64,000 bases of DNA from Valencia hispanica (Eukaryota; Chordata; Actinopteri; Cyprinodontiformes; Valenciidae): positions 36,910,414 through 36,974,413 of the forward strand of contig OY747711.1 of NCBI GenBank assembly GCA_963556495.2, in the 5' to 3' direction. A model generated the notes under the pieces. That model worked only from the letters and a program-made list of their open reading frames with translations, was not told where the DNA came from and searched no databases. Each line of letters opens with the position of its first letter. Position 1 is the first letter of the stretch. A program made the translations under genes and the position numbers. This document shows positions 36,090-49,121 of the stretch, in pieces.

Positions 36090-36605
36090 TTAGGGTTACC
36101 AAGCCTCCACAGCAACCTTTAGATGTTATCTACATCCCAACCAGTTGCCTTGGAATCATAGCAGGGGAGAAAAAATGTTTCTCTGATAGATGTAAAGATA
36201 TAAAGTTTCCAACTGTTGCTATAAGAGGAATTGTTTGCTTTGGTCAGATGAGACTGAGAAGAAGCTTTTCAGCAACAAATACTCCAGCTGGGGTTGGCAT
36301 GAAACAATGAATGAAAAAAGTAGAAGAAGCACCTTATTTTCACTGTTAAGTACAGGGGAGGATCTGTGATGCTGTGGGCTGGTTTTCTGAGTGGTAACTC
36401 GGGGCAATTTATATTAAACACCTGTTGGCTTTGCCAGAATAAAAAAAATAATTTATTATAAGGCTTTCGGGGACATCTTTACCAGGTGCTTATAATTGTG
36501 GAGTGCCTTCCAACGGTAACTTAATCTTAAATTGGTAAAGTGTAATCTGTAAACTGACCTATGGCCCAAGGTTGAAGTGAAACTTACTCAAATAAAATCA
36601 AAGAA
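36090..36605 (+). mobile_element. Tc1-like transposon relic
   Basis: The + strand contains, in broken frames, WSDETEKKLFSNKYSSWGWH (degraded first residue; about 36239-36300), the catalytic SDE segment of a Tc1 transposase, then a decayed GGG/C motif near 36350-36390. GTGCTTATAATTGTGGAG at 36486 resembles the inverted repeat of the same family as the relic at 906-1335. The N-terminal and C-terminal parts are missing. Confidence 0.65.
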
Positions 36606-36754
36606 CAATCAAATGTTCCGGGGCTTCACCAGCAGGGGGTGTGGGAAAAAATGTAAAAAGGAAAGGAACTATATCCTACCAAATAACTTAATTACTAGTA
36701 TGAATGTTTAGTCAACAAAATAATTTTATCAGCTTTTTTGGGTCCTGGGCCAAA

Positions 36755-36990
36755 TTGTTGGCAAGGCAAGGGAATTTTTTTGTATTGCACACTATCAACA
36801 ACAAGGTGATTCAAGGTGCTTTACATGATTAAGAGGTCAAATAAAAATAGCAGTAAAGCACAGACAAAGCATATAAAGTAAAAACGTCAATAAAGCAAGA
36901 AGCATACACAGATACATCAAGGGATTACAAAGCATATAATGTGAAAACAGCAAGAAGCATACACAAAACATGATACATCAAAACATTACT
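36755..36990. repeat. Teleost dispersed repeat with two tandem 60-bp units
   Basis: GGCAAGGCAAGGGAATTTTT, then CAACAAGGTGATTCAAGGTG and CTTTACATGATTAAGAGG, resembles a very abundant teleost repeat. It continues into two imperfect tandem units (about 36868-36927 and 36929-36988), each running from AAGCATATAA to ACATCAA. Confidence 0.55.
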
Positions 36991-37844
36991 CAAAGGCAGC
37001 TCTAAACAGAGGAGATATTGACCTAAAAGTAGTGGTAATTGTTATCATATTAAATACTGCATTTGTAGTACCAGCAGAGACCAAAATACTAAGTAACATG
37101 TTCAATAACATACATTTTATGAATATTCTATCAGCCTGTGTCATAGTTTTTCTAGTTTTCTTTCTTCCTCTATTCCAAACAAGTGACATGATTGTCTGAC
37201 CGGTTCACTTTCTCTTTGATCCATAATGTTGCTGAGAAATTAGGAACCTACAACAGACTTTGTTCGTCATGACTTATTACTTCAGTCACGAGTGCCAAAA
37301 GTGCCAAATTGAAGAGATGAGCTGAGTGCTAATCTGCTTAAGTACATCAAAGTATTTCAGATCCCTGAGGTTGTTCTTTTTTAAGAAATGTTATTTCAGT
37401 TTTTCAGGCAAATGCGAAAACATGCACACTATCAGCACAATCATGTGCTCACTTGAAGGAGATTTTTGAAGCTGCTTTACTTTTCATTAAGTTAAACATG
37501 TACAGAGATATTGAGCTTTATCATCTAAGACATCCATCATTGGAATTCTCTTATGTGATGCTGTATTCCCAGCTGCGTCCCAGTCAGGCCCATTTTGTTG
37601 GTTCCCTGTGGCTCTTCTCTGTTGAAGCAGACAGCTATCAGAACCGTCCCTGAGCTGTCTCTAATGAGTTTTTCCATTATCACTGACAACATCGGAATGG
37701 CACTACTTCTGTATTTAATTGATTCTGGGGGGGTGAAATTATTAGAACAGAGGCTTGTTTCAAAGCCAGTAGGAGGTGAGGGTGTTTGACGTCACAGACA
37801 GTTAAATTCACTTACTTTTCATCAATAAGCATTGCACTGCTAAG
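36991..37844. other. Intron, no gene recognised
   Basis: Intronic sequence without recognisable content. Confidence 0.4.
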
Positions 37845-39032
37845 TTAATAATATTGCTTCAGCTTTTTTACATTTCATCAGATTATTACCATAAACCTTT
37901 GTGTGTTTTATTGGGATTTATTGGGATTGTTCTATGCCAGTGCATTATGCATAATTCTTTAGGCGGATAGACATGGATTTAACCACCTTTTAAGCAGAGC
38001 TGCAAGTGCTTTGAGGTTTGCCCCTGCTATATTTGATCATTGTCTTCTCAACATACCTCCAGCTCAGTCAGACTGGACTCGTAGGGTCTCTGTGAAAAAC
38101 CATTTTAAAGTTTTGCTGCATATCCTCAGTTGCATCTTCCTATAAAACTCTAAACAGCTTCCCATGCCATGATGCTGCCACTGCCATGTTTCATTATAGG
38201 GGATGTTATGTTCGGAGTTATGTGCAATGTTCGTTTTCCAGCACACATAGAGTTTTGTATTTGTATGGATAAATATTCAAATTGGATCTTATCTGATCAG
38301 AGCACCTTCTTCCACATGTTTGCTATTCTCTCTACTGTGGCAAACTGTAAACAGGACTTATTGTGGCTTTTTTTTTCAACATTGACTTTCTTCTCGCCAC
38401 TTTTTACCAAATCCCAGATCTGTGGAGTGCACGACTAATAGATGTGCCGCTGACAGATTCTCTCGCCGTGGGCCTTTTGGCTGCATCTCATATCATTGCT
38501 CTCCTTACCTAGCCCGTCAGTTTAGGTGTAAGGCCGTGTATCTTTAGGTTAGCAGTTGTACAATTCTTTTTTTCCCCCTATGATTGACTAAACTTTGCTC
38601 CATGAAATCTTAAAAGCTTGGGATGTCTCTTCCCATTTAAACTTCTCCAAATCTTCGTCCCTGAACCTGCTGTGTTCTTTGTTCTTCATGATGCTGTTTT
38701 TCCACCAATGCTCTTCAAAAAACGTCCAAAGCCTTCACAGAACAGCTGCATTTATGCAGAGATTAAATCACACACAGGTGGACCCTATTTAGTACTTTTA
38801 TTTTGGGCTATCAGAGACAATTGGCATGCCACACTTTTCAGATTTTTATATTAAAAAAAAAAATTTTAAATTATGTACAGTGTTGCTTTCCTTCCGCTTT
38901 GTAATTATGCACAACTTTATGTTGGCCAATCAGATAAATTCCTAAGAAAATACATCAAAACTTGTGGTTATATCATGACAAAATGTGGAAAGAAGTTTAA
39001 GCAGTATGGAACACCTTCTCATGACACTGCAA
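37845..39032 (-). mobile_element. Tc1-like transposon, minus strand
   Basis: Read on the + strand, it has the antisense landmarks of a fish Tc1-like element: ATGATGCTGCCACTGCCATG (38169), AGAGCACCTTCTTCCACATG (38299), GTGGAGTGCACGACTAATAG (38422), CCGTCAGTTTAGGTGTAAGG and the terminal region TTGGCCAATCAGATAAATTC to ACAAAATGTGGAAAGAAGTT. The long inverted ends (37875-37960 and 38890-39032) correspond. Many stops and indels plus an internal deletion (1.2 kb against about 1.6 kb expected) make it inactive. The element starting at 63684 is related. Confidence 0.8.
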
Positions 39033-41463
39033 CACCAGTAAATGAGTTACTTTTGTTTTTATTTGTGCATGCTTCTGTGTGAGCGCTGAGCCTTTGGGGC
39101 TTTGTGAGGCCCTCTGGCCACTTCAAGGCGTGTCTCCGAGCCATGCTAGTGTCCCAGATAAGCAGAAAGCCACAGACTGAGCAGTAACCAGCTCAGTAAG
39201 AAGCAAAAAAAGAAGGTGTAAGTTTGGTCAGCATCCATATTTGGCAAGTCACTGCAGGGGAACATTTTTAGCTCTTAGAAGGAAGTATCATGCATGCCTA
39301 ACTGTTTTTGTGTGTGTTTTTTTTGTACGACAAAAAAAAGACTTAATGCCAGAGTAGTAAAAATACCAAATCTCCCTGAATGCTGTAAAGTCATTGTCTT
39401 GTGATGTTAGTGTTCTTTTACAGACTATAAAAGTCTGTTTCCATTTAGGAAAATCAATGTACAGAGCTGGTTTGATCATCTTGGTGCTATTCTACAGCAG
39501 ATGACTCCTCCCTTATGCAACTCTGCCGTTTGGAGAACGAATCAGCATGTTTTCTGAAGCACAATCAGACCGACTCCCCTTGACCCCCTATGAAAAAGCA
39601 CAAACACACCTGTTTGACCCCAGTTCACCTTAATAATCAAACCGTTTTGTGTGAATATGCTCAGGCTTTCCACTGTCACCAAGTCAATGACATTAAGCTC
39701 ATGCGGTTTCCTGGGCACTCTGTGTGCTTTTTATGTTATGCAGTTGTTTTTTTGGGGGGGGGGGGGGGGGGGGTTGGATGTAATTGCAGCATTTTCTTAC
39801 GCAGCAGTATTTGACTTGATGAAAAATGTAAACAGACAGACAGGTTATATAAGGGCATGTAGGGTGTCGGAGGGTTGTTTTGGTCTGAAAACAGACTCAC
39901 ACTCTGACCTCACTCGGATGAACATCTCCATTCAAAACCTGCCAGCAAATTTGATCATGTAATGTTTGTTTTTGCAAGACTGCATATGTTTTCAGTTCAT
40001 GTGCTGTGTTTAGTTATCACATCTTTTTGGATTTTATCTGATGTTTGTGTTAGAGACAGAGATATGCTGGATAATTAGGCTACAAAATGATGTACTGTGT
40101 CTTGTCTCTTAAAAGCAAATTTGAGTAAATGATTTAGCAGTCTGATTTATGCGATTTGTGAGCCTTAATGAATAATTGACTGAATAAAGGAGGCAGCGAG
40201 ATGAGAAAACAGCAGAGGGAGGAACACGCCCAGTGCTTTCTAAGTGAAGATTACAGCGCTGAAAACTTGTTTTTACAGTGCCAGAGAGATGACAAATGCA
40301 CAACAAATGTCCTTGGAATTTTTCTTGCGCTGTTTTTCCACAGCGTTAGCGGTTGTAATAATAACAACACGAAGCGATCGGGCTGCTGAGTCCAGAGCCT
40401 TTTAGCCTTTTAATGACTCTAACATTTTATTTGGCTCTGCTGTTATTGAAGCGCTTTTCTTGACGAGAATTTTCTCCGACTAAAATAATCTGAGCCGTTT
40501 TTGGCAGAGAACAACCTTGGAAGGGGTAAAGCTGTCATTGAGCATGCAAAAAAAAAAAGAGAAAAGAATAAAAAAAAGAATGGGAGGGGGGGGAGTAATA
40601 TTGACATAGAGAAATACGTGACTGAACTTAGATCATTTGAAGTTTGCCTCTTTTTCTTTCTGTTTCTCTCCTTGGAGCTTATCTCTGCTGGCGTCGTTGC
40701 ATCCGAGCGACTAGCTCTGCCAAGAAGTTACATTACAATTGCTGGTTGACATAGACGTGGGTGTTCAAAGGACTTGGAGGGTTTAAATACTTTATTGTGT
40801 GTGTAATGTGAGCTGAGCAATTATGTCTGCCAGCTTTTCAAACAAAGAGCTCCTATCAAGCAGGTTCATGTGTTTTTAATTAACTGTGTTGGGGAGACTA
40901 ATCAGAGAAAACCAAATATAGAGCATCAGAGCTTCTAAAGTGCTGCGGTTCAGACTGGCGTTTTATGATGAGATGATAAGAAAAAAACAAAGCAGAGTGT
41001 TGTCATGTTATATATGTTGTGGTAAGAATTTGGCTTCTTTATGAATATGAATAATCCTCTTTTAAGCAACTGTTGGATATTTCTTCCTTTTTGTAGGTTG
41101 CTGGTTAACCAGCGGCTGTCATTTGCATTATTGCTGCTGCTTGACTGTTTTCACGCCCTCGCTCAGTATATATGCTTTAAAACTTTCAGTACAAATGTAT
41201 CTCCTCTTGTTGACTCAAATTAAACTTGAGGATCACGATTACAAGCACATTGGAATGATCTGGCATCCTGTTATTCCATTCAGCACTAATCCAGTTTAGA
41301 AATAATTAGCTACAGGCTAGCAGGCCTGTGAAATTTCTTTTTCTGGTTGTAAATGTTCCTCTCATAGCCTTGTTTTTTTTCTAGCTAATAGTCAATTTTC
41401 CCTTTTAGGAACTGTATAGCTCATAATACATGTTTTGACTGTTTTATTGTTTCTGCATAAGAG
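39033..41463. other. Intron with poly-G run, no gene recognised
   Basis: A 20-base G run lies at 39754-39773. An A/G-rich stretch lies at 40550-40600. The rest is unique-looking sequence with no exon. Confidence 0.45.
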
Positions 41464-42788
41464 TACAGGGCTGTGTTCAGTTTTTTTTTTTTTTCAGCTT
41501 GCTTTTTTGACACGCTTTAATGTTTCATTTTAATGAGTTAATTAAAAAGGCAATTTTTTAAGAGGGGAAAAAGCTACTCAATACATTATTTTCCTGTCTA
41601 AAAGACCGAATGCCCCCTTAATTAAACCATATATTAACTGTGGTACATCACATTTTTATGTCAGTTTTTTTAGCCCCACCAAAGCTGTAGAATCAGCAAT
41701 CAACTCCAATAGAACTCGTCTGACATCATGAAGTAGGCTAGTAAATCTAAAAGAGCAACACATTATGCCCCAATCTAAAGAAATTCTGGAACAAATGAAA
41801 AACAAAGTCTAAAGGTGATATTTAGCAGTACAAAAATGGTTTTAAAGTCATTTCTACGTCTCTGAACTCTAGTAAACCACAGTGACGCTTCCGAGGAGTG
41901 GCTAGCCTGCTAAAATCATTCCAAGATAACATCTGAAGTCATTTGTCTCAGTTAAGGTCAGAGTTTATAATTCAACAGGCAAAAATGGCATCTATGGGAG
42001 AAATTCAAGGCTAAAAGCGACTGCTGACCAAATAGAACAAAAAGGCCCTTCTCATGTTTGCAAAAGAACATTCGGATGACGTCCAAGAAATTTAGGAAAG
42101 AATGTTCTGTGCACTGGTGAGACAAAAGTGGAACGTTTTGAAGGTTTTTGTCCCGTTACATCTGCTGTAAAACTAACACAACATTTCAGAAACAGAACAT
42201 CATACAGCGCGTCAAACATGGTGGTGGTAGTGTGATGGTCTGGGGCTGCTTTGCTCCTTCAGGACATGGACATTTTGCCATTGGTGGAACTATGAGTTCC
42301 TCAAGGACAATGTTCATCAGTTCATTACCATAAAGCTGAAATGCACTAGCAGTTCCATCTCTGAATGTCTCAGAAAAACAAAAACAGAATTAAGGCTTTA
42401 GAGTGTCCCAGTCAAAGTTCCGACTTAAATCTGATTGAGAGACTGTCAAAGTCTCTACTGTGGCTGAAATAAAACATTTCTGCAAAGCAGAGTGGACCAA
42501 ACTTCCTCAAACTCAAGGAAAAAAATGAATTGCCACTATGCATGATGGTAGTTGCTGCTGCCAACGGTCACACAAGCAGCTATGAAGCTTAGGGAGCAAT
42601 TACTATTTCATGTGGGACAAGGCTTGGTCTAAATAGCTTTTTTTTTCTATAACAAAAGAAATCATAGCTGGAAAATCGTTTTCTGTTCTTACTCAGGATA
42701 TCTTTGTGCTATATTAACATTATCTTTGATGATATGAAACATTTAAATCTGACAAAAAAGCAAAAGCTCCTTTCTTCACAGCAGTGTA
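41464..42788 (+). mobile_element. Tc1-like transposon, + strand, both ends visible
   Basis: Starts TACAGGGCTGTG (41464) and ends CACAGCAGTGTA (42777-42788), so both termini and TA targets are present. The subterminal repeats TTTTTTGACACGCTTTAATG and, near the right end, AAACATTTAAATCTGACAAA are inversely related. Transposase remnants include KHGGGSVMVWGCFAPSGHGH (about 42208-42267) and a degraded WPSQSSDLN-type motif near 42410-42430. Internal deletions shorten it to 1.32 kb. It ends about 125 bp before the arid5b exon at 42913. Confidence 0.85.
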
Positions 42789-42912
42789 CATACAGAGAAA
42801 AACAATAGCGTCGTCGCTAGACCGTGGTGGAAGAAAAAGATCACACTAGGTGGTGTGATTTATTTCCTGCCTAAATAGATCAATCTCATGCTGTCTTTCT
42901 GCTCTCCCTCAG

Positions 42913-43076
42913 CTCCCAACCTGAAGGGGCGACCTCGAAAGAAAAAGCTGTCCATCTCTCAGAGGAGGGACACCCAGGGTCAAGCTCAGGGTCAGGGCTC
43001 GTCAGGGTCGAGCCAGAGTTCAGCAGCTGTGGCAGCTCAGGACCCCTCGAGCCCAGAGAGCAAAACTACAACCAAG
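42913..43076 (+). CDS. arid5b: arid5b internal coding exon (AT-hook-like segment)
   Basis: Acceptor CTCCCTCAG|CTCCCAAC, donor ACCAAG|GTGAGA. The first two bases (CT) complete an Ala codon with the G from the exon at 8543, and the exon ends on a whole codon. Translation: (A)PNLKGRPRKKKLSISQRRD, then a Gln/Gly/Ser-rich stretch and ESKTTTK. PNLKGRPRKKK and QRRD are conserved in vertebrate ARID5B. GRPRKKK resembles an AT-hook core and a basic nuclear-localisation stretch. The Gln/Ser-rich tail (AQGQGSSGSSQSSAAVAAQ) does not resemble the mammalian sequence I remember (SGVKDSNNN) and looks like lineage-specific low complexity. Confidence 0.95.
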
Positions 43077-45737
43077 GTGAGATAAGATAAGCTACACTGA
43101 GCAACCTGTGATAAGACTTTACTCATTGCCAAGTGTACCGTTGTATTATTGCAGAGCTGCAGGGTGAAAGAAATAAAGATATCTTTGGCTAAGATAAACA
43201 GAGGAAAAATGTGGTTTCAAGATTTAAGCAACCATTGATTTCTCTGCATTACATCTATACAACATGAAGAACCTTTTAAAGTTCTTCTTTTGGGGTTTTT
43301 ATTTGAACTTTTTCAGTCATTTTTTTACCATTAAAATAATTTATTTAATTTCCCTTAAACACAAAATGAATCAAAGATTTGACACAGGACCAGGGAGCTA
43401 CACCATTCTATTAAAAATGTGACCAACTTCTCTTTGTGCCGGGCTACTAATATTAAAAGGTCAAAAGATTAATTTCAAAACGTGTTCTTTGCAAAAATGT
43501 CCTGCTATATGATGACGCAGCACTGATTTAACCTTTGAGTTTAGGAGCCTTCTTATACCTGAATGACTTACAGGCCACTATCATGTGACATTGGACCCTG
43601 GACAGGAAATTAGAAAAGCAGTATTCGTAATTGAAAAAAATACAACTTTGATTTTCCCTCAGAAAACTTACAAAGCTGTTGATTAAGATCAAAGCAAAGT
43701 CTGGATTCCTGGAAGCAAAATATAATAAAACTGAGGGATGACTCAACACATTTGCATAGTATTATATAAAGATTCATTGTGCATATATTTGTCCTAGAAA
43801 GGCAGAAACTCATAAATGTTTATCAACACGATTATGTACACCATTACAAGTACTATTATTATGCAGTAATGTTTGTCCTCTGGCTCTGCATTAAAGGCTT
43901 AACTTGTGTTGCCAGCATACTGTTTTCCAGGTGATCATTTTTTATCATGGCCTCCAGAACGAGGCCAACACGTTTCAGTTTTCCCAAACAACCCACTGTG
44001 ACCCACACAGCAGCAGTGCAGTGCACTGTAACAACAACCAACGCACGCAGGGAAACATGTGACTGAAGGCCACTCGTTGCACAAAAGGAATGACATCATC
44101 TGTCATAGGAGGAGTGCAAGTGATGACTTGTAGCCAGTGAATATTTAGTATTTTCACTATATATATATAATATCGTTTTTTGTTATCTCATTTGCAAAAC
44201 AGCCTTTAGGACAACATATTTTTCCAATTGTTTTATTAGATTTGATAGCATCTGATACAGAGCAGCACTCCTTTCTCTCCTGTCCTTTCTCTATCCCCTA
44301 AACACATAATATTCTTTAAAACAAGCACAACGTGATCCTGCAGAGGAACAAGATGTGCATCTTGTTTCATGAGTTTCTATTAGAAGGAAGCAGTATTGTA
44401 AATACAGAAGCAATTGCTTGATTGAAGACCAGATTTTGTTGAAAATGAGATCATTGCTTCTTTTATGGTTGAAAAAAAACATTTGTATTTTTCTGTAGCA
44501 ATTAATTCAGAGCAATTAAGTTTTCCACACTTGTTGGAAGAGATGCACCTAACAGAGTTTTGTGGTTCTGACTAGCAGATACTAATTTGAGCCAATTCTG
44601 GTTTTTCATAAAGAACTATGATTAATAGTTTTTAAAGTGTTTTTATTGGCCTTCCTGCAATGAGCGGTCATTTTTTATGTTAGAATAAGAAGTGATGTCC
44701 CAATGCTTATGTGTGAAAGCAGCTGCTGAAAAGGGTTTCACTATTTTAAAGCAAAGACAGAATGATTACTGAATTGACATTTTTAAGTCACTTTAGCACC
44801 GTGCATTAGAGATTAGCAGGATTAGCATGGATGACATTACTAATTGTAAACAACTGTGTGTATTCTTGTATTCCATAGAGGTCAACATTGACAAATCCAG
44901 CACATTGCATGACAGACAGAGGTTCATGCAGAGCAACTTGCTATAATGTGCTCAGCCTTCCTGTTATCTATTTGAATCTTGTTCTGTCATGTTGTGGCCC
45001 CGTTTTTAAATTTGAAGCATCTTAAATCTCTTTGCTTCCCCTGCCTTTGTTTTAAAAACTTTAATGACACTGAAAACAGGTTACTTTGGGACTTCCTCAC
45101 ACAGTAACAATGTCCACTCAGAGGCATGTTAGTGTTAAGGCAACCTGAATATGCCAAAGCATATTTATGATGAAAAAACATAGAACAAAATGAGTTTTAA
45201 TGTGAAATTTGAAATTTATAATGTGATTTCTAAATCTGGCTAAAGGGTAGCTTTCAGCTTTAAGTTTGGACACTATATGTTGGCTTAAAAGGCCAGATTT
45301 TCTTTGTATCTTTATTGGTTACATATCAACATTGACTGGCCAACTTGAAATAGCTGTATGTCCTAGGACGTCTAGTGTTTAGAGGGTTTCTGCGGAGGTA
45401 TGGTGCGTTTAATGATAAGGAAAAAAAAAGTATGGAAGTTTAAGTCTGGTCAAGCTAAAAATCACCCAGTCATAGTCATCAGCGCGTTTTTATGTGCCTC
45501 TCTACTTGCTACATTACCAACCTAGCAGAGTTCAAATCAATATTAGAGAGCTAAACTTATTGTTGGTTTTTCAGTGATGAGAAGAAGAGCTATGTGGCCA
45601 CTAAGAATATTTGTTTGTGCTTGGAGCCCAACACATCTCACACACAGCTGCCTAAACCTCATTGAAATAACCCTCTCATTAGGGTTTCAGTTTTCCTTTA
45701 ATCGCATCTGCGTACTCCTTGTGCTCTGTCTGCGCAG
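43077..45737 (+). other. arid5b: arid5b intron (2.66 kb)
   Basis: From GTGAGA to TCTGCGCAG. No further exon and no transposon that I recognise. A short TA run lies near 44159-44170. Confidence 0.85.
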
Positions 45738-46014
45738 GTCAAGCCCGGCTGTAAAACGGTACCCAATGGAAAACTAACCACACCTGGCAAACAAAAGCCC
45801 ACCGGCCTCAGTAAGAAGTCCTCGACCGATGAGAAGGAGAGAGGAAAGGAGAAGGAAAAGGAGGAGAGGAGCGAGAAAAAGGAAGAAAAGAAAGATGAGG
45901 AAACTTCAGAGGAGAGCCGTGCGGAGGAGCAGGCTTTCTTGGTAGACCTCTACAAGTACATGAAAGAACGAGACACGCCCATAGAGAGGATCCCCTTCCT
46001 TGGCTTCAAACAGA
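45738..46014 (+). CDS. arid5b: arid5b internal coding exon (Lys/Glu linker and start of ARID)
   Basis: Acceptor CTGCGCAG|GTCAAG, donor AACAGA|GTGAGT. It begins on a whole codon and ends after the first base of an Ile codon, 277 bases in all. The first part (VKPGCKTVPNGKLTT, then KQKPTGLSKKS) is basic. The middle is a run of Lys and Glu (residues about 33-60). The last third, AEEQAFLVDLYKYMKERDTP then IERIPFLGFKQ, is the first helix region of the ARID domain, which binds AT-rich DNA. The match to mammalian ARID5B in this last part is nearly exact as I remember it. The Lys/Glu run appears longer than in mammals. There is no Met-led frame over most of this exon, so simple ORF searches miss it. 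Confidence 0.95.
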
Positions 46015-47506
46015 GTGAGTAGCGCAACTTATTCTCTTATTCCCTCTCTGGCAGCGTTTAAACAAAGGAGCCCTTTTACTGTAGAAGAAGAGGTAAAGTA
46101 TGTGTGGGTAGATTTTTATTTTGAAAATTTAGGTCGTAACATTGCCATTGGGGAAGGTTAGCGAGCTGAGAGGGGGTTAGAAACAGTGAGAAAAACACCT
46201 GTACGTCAGACACGAGAATAAAAGTACCAGAAAACACATTAAAGGACCAGAAAAATATCTGGAGGAAAGGACTCAAATGATATATTTTACATTAATTTGA
46301 ATTTGAGAGTGAAGCTTGGTAGTAAACTGACATGGAGAAACCCTGTTTGGATTTTAATCAACTTTGCTTATCATATACTATCTAATCCACACAATTCCAT
46401 CAGTTCCATCAGTCAGACTTTATCTTACAGGTTAAGATAAGGGTTTAGAGCTTTAGGAGAGTAAATCAAGAAGAGTTCAGTGACTGCAGACATTATGGCA
46501 GAAGAAGAATGCATGACTGTTGAGGATCCCAAAAAAAACCAACCTCTGTGGCAATTATAAACTGTGGGAATAAAAGTCTTAGAGGAGAAACACTGCATAC
46601 AACAGCTTGTAAAGAAAAGAAAAATAACTCAGGAGGTTTTCTGTCAGGACACATTTTACCCAGCTTTCATGTCAGACAGAACATCTCCTCACTCTTGTCA
46701 AAAGGTTTTCCTGTGAAGGCCAAGAACACCCTTTAAGCAGCGTTAGAAGAACATCACATGCATGGGAAACACGTCTGGCCAAGATGAAAGATCTCTAATA
46801 TAGGTCGGATGCTTAGCTTGCACTTGAAGTGCAGAGGGGCAGAGAGGAGAAAACCTGCACGTAAACATCATAAAGAGCATGCTGTTTCTGGTCTCTTGAA
46901 ACTGAAGGGGAGAAAAGTGTTCGTTTAAGGTGTTTGATCTTGAGGAAAGGCACTTGAGAATGGTGGCTCTCATCTCAAATTGTTTTTTTTTGGGGGGGGG
47001 GTGTTCAAATGTGCTACTTTCTGAGGAAGGTATGCACATTAGTGCTGATGCCAAGGGAACCATGGAGGATTTAACTATTCAGATCAGAATGGAACGGCTC
47101 TTGCAAATTAATGAGAGGCGGAAAAGGGAGAGTGATGTATATTGACAAGGCAGGAACCATTTACAGGCATCAAGGTAAGCAAGGTTTTAAAAAGTTACAT
47201 CAAAACTAATCACATTTTCTCAAATTCAGTGACAGCATTGTTGCTAAAGTCCAACATGTTGACAGCTTGAGCTTTCTAACTCTATAGGAGTTGTCAGTGA
47301 AAGTAGGATCTTTCAGGGTAACAATTTATATGCCACCTTGTTAGAATATATTTTAAATATTTATTATTGTTTTAGGTGTCTACGTAAGGTTTGCAAAAAC
47401 ATTTTAAATAAAACAAGTCCATATACAATACATGCAAATTGTTATAAATTCAGTTGTAAAAATTTGTTTTATCAGTGTAGCATTGTAGCAACTCATTACT
47501 CTAAGC
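46015..47506 (+). other. arid5b: Start of arid5b intron 46015-54858, no gene recognised
   Basis: The 8,844-bp intron begins GTGAGT. Up to the hAT copy at 47507 it holds nothing I can name, apart from a T/G homopolymer junction at 46983-47001. The 71-codon frame at 46930-47145 has no recognisable content. Confidence 0.5.
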
Positions 47507-47602
47507 CAGGGGTTCTCAACCTTTTGCAAGCTGGGCCCCCCCAAAGCTGGTTCATTGCAGTTGGGCCCCAGTGCCCCACCCCCCAATTCCACATCACCTT
47601 GC

Positions 47603-47782
<180 letters not shown>

Positions 47783-48223
47783 CCCGCCCTAGGCTATTAT
47801 TTTTAGGCCCACATTATTATTATTATTTTTATTATCATCATCATCATCAGTGGGCCTATCATCATTACTAGGCTATTGCTATATAATTATATGAGGTTAC
47901 ATGCTTTGTTGTTGTTATTATTATTATTATTATTATCATCATCAGTAGGCCTATTATCATTACTAGGGTATTGCTATAATTGGGATTTGGCACCAGACCT
48001 CTGCTATTAATTTATCCTTTATTATTGTTGTTATTACTAGGCCTAATAGTAGGCATCATCTGTATTTTTTACAGAAGATTACAGGTAGGTGATGTTAATG
48101 TGAGACCTGAGCCTGTTTTGCCTTGCAAAGATCCTCAATTCTTGGCTCAATGTTTGATAAACATAGCCTCAAATAATCCTTGATTTGTGCACGATTGCGG
48201 TATTTTGTTTTGAGTCCAGTCAT

Positions 48224-48466
48224 TTATGAGAATCCTGCCTCACACAAATATGTTGATGTGAAAGGAAGGAGAATCTTCAAGGCGACTTCACAGAGTTGAG
48301 AGTATTCCTGCATCAATGCTGCCCAGAATGACGAAAGAGGGGAGGAGCTAAAGAGTTCCTTCAGTCTACTGTCACTCTTCAGCTCAATAAGCTGCTCCTG
48401 CATATCAATAGAGTGACCATATTTTGATTTCCAATAAAGAGGCCATCTGGCACAGTACGGAAACAC
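48224..48466 (-). pseudogene. hAT transposase C-terminal fragment, copy 2
   Basis: The 80-codon frame differs from that of copy 1 (20025-20267) at one residue (QLCEVALK against QLCDVALK). The first 19 or so residues (MFPYCARWPLYWKSKYGH) come from the nested element and the rest, ending LLPFTSTYLCEAGFS, from the hAT C-terminal domain. So the frame is a fusion artefact and not an intact transposase. The middle transposase fragment seen in copy 1 is deleted here. Confidence 0.75.
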
Positions 48467-49120
48467 TTTCAGGACTTGGCCAAGACTTTTGATTTTAACA
48501 TATTTAAAGTGTTCATTCTCAATGTGGTTAGAAAAGTTTAGTTAAATAACAAACTTCAAAAAGGCTTTCACAAGAAGAAAATGATTTTCTAATCTCTGGA
48601 AATAAATTATAATAGAAATAGTTACTCTTCTGAATTAAAAAAAGTTACCAGCAACAATATTAGTTTACTTTTTAAATCGCACTGGACAAAAACTGAAGAA
48701 AAATCTGAAACAATCTTCTGAGAAAACAAGTATTATTTTCTTTTCACTGTAATAAAAGTAAACAGCTGCAGACTAAAAAACAAAATAAAAAAGTGCTTAC
48801 TCTGTTTAGTTTGCATCTTCATCCTCCACAGTCAGTTTACAGATCAACTCTCATTTTGCTCAGGCTTTTTATAGTTTTTGTGTCCATATGATCTTTGGGA
48901 TATTTGCCACTTTTGTCACACAGAAACTCACATGCCAGCTATGTGAATGGTGCACTCCGCCACCCATTTGTTGCGACTGGACGCTATATCTTTTGAGGTT
49001 CATGCATGAAGCTTGTGCTTTGACTTCTTGTAAACAGCAGTAACTCAGCGCTGCGCGTCGCGGCCCAGCGTGGCCCAGCGCTCCGCAATTGCGTTGCGCA
49101 ATGCAGGATAACGCTGTGCG
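48410..49120. mobile_element. Nested element in hAT copy 2 (right end lost)
   Basis: Starts AGAGTGACCATATTTTGATT exactly as in copy 1. Includes 48691-48940 (for example CATCTTCATCCTCCACAGTC), shared with the separate copy at 57471-58302 but missing from copy 1. It breaks off within the GC-rich block near GCAGGATAACGCTGTGCGGC. Confidence 0.65.
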
Positions 49121-49121
49121 G

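Larger units (their letters stand above)
8774..42912 (+). other. arid5b: Long arid5b intron (34.1 kb)
   Basis: Begins GTGAGT at 8774 and ends CTCCCTCAG at 42912. It separates the ICDEF exon from the APNLKG exon. In mammals the short ARID5B isoform is known, from memory, to lack about the first 243 residues, that is everything before APNLKG, so the corresponding alternative promoter would be expected inside this intron. It holds most of the transposons in the window and is described piece by piece below. Confidence 0.9.

Noticed and set aside
42888..42912. ATG just before the APNLKG exon as a start for a short isoform
   Set aside because: It lies in the pyrimidine-rich acceptor tract ending CTCAG; the sequence is better explained as intron.
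46930..47145. 71-codon + strand frame
   Set aside because: No recognisable domain, no splice-phase support with arid5b, and it crosses a T/G homopolymer.
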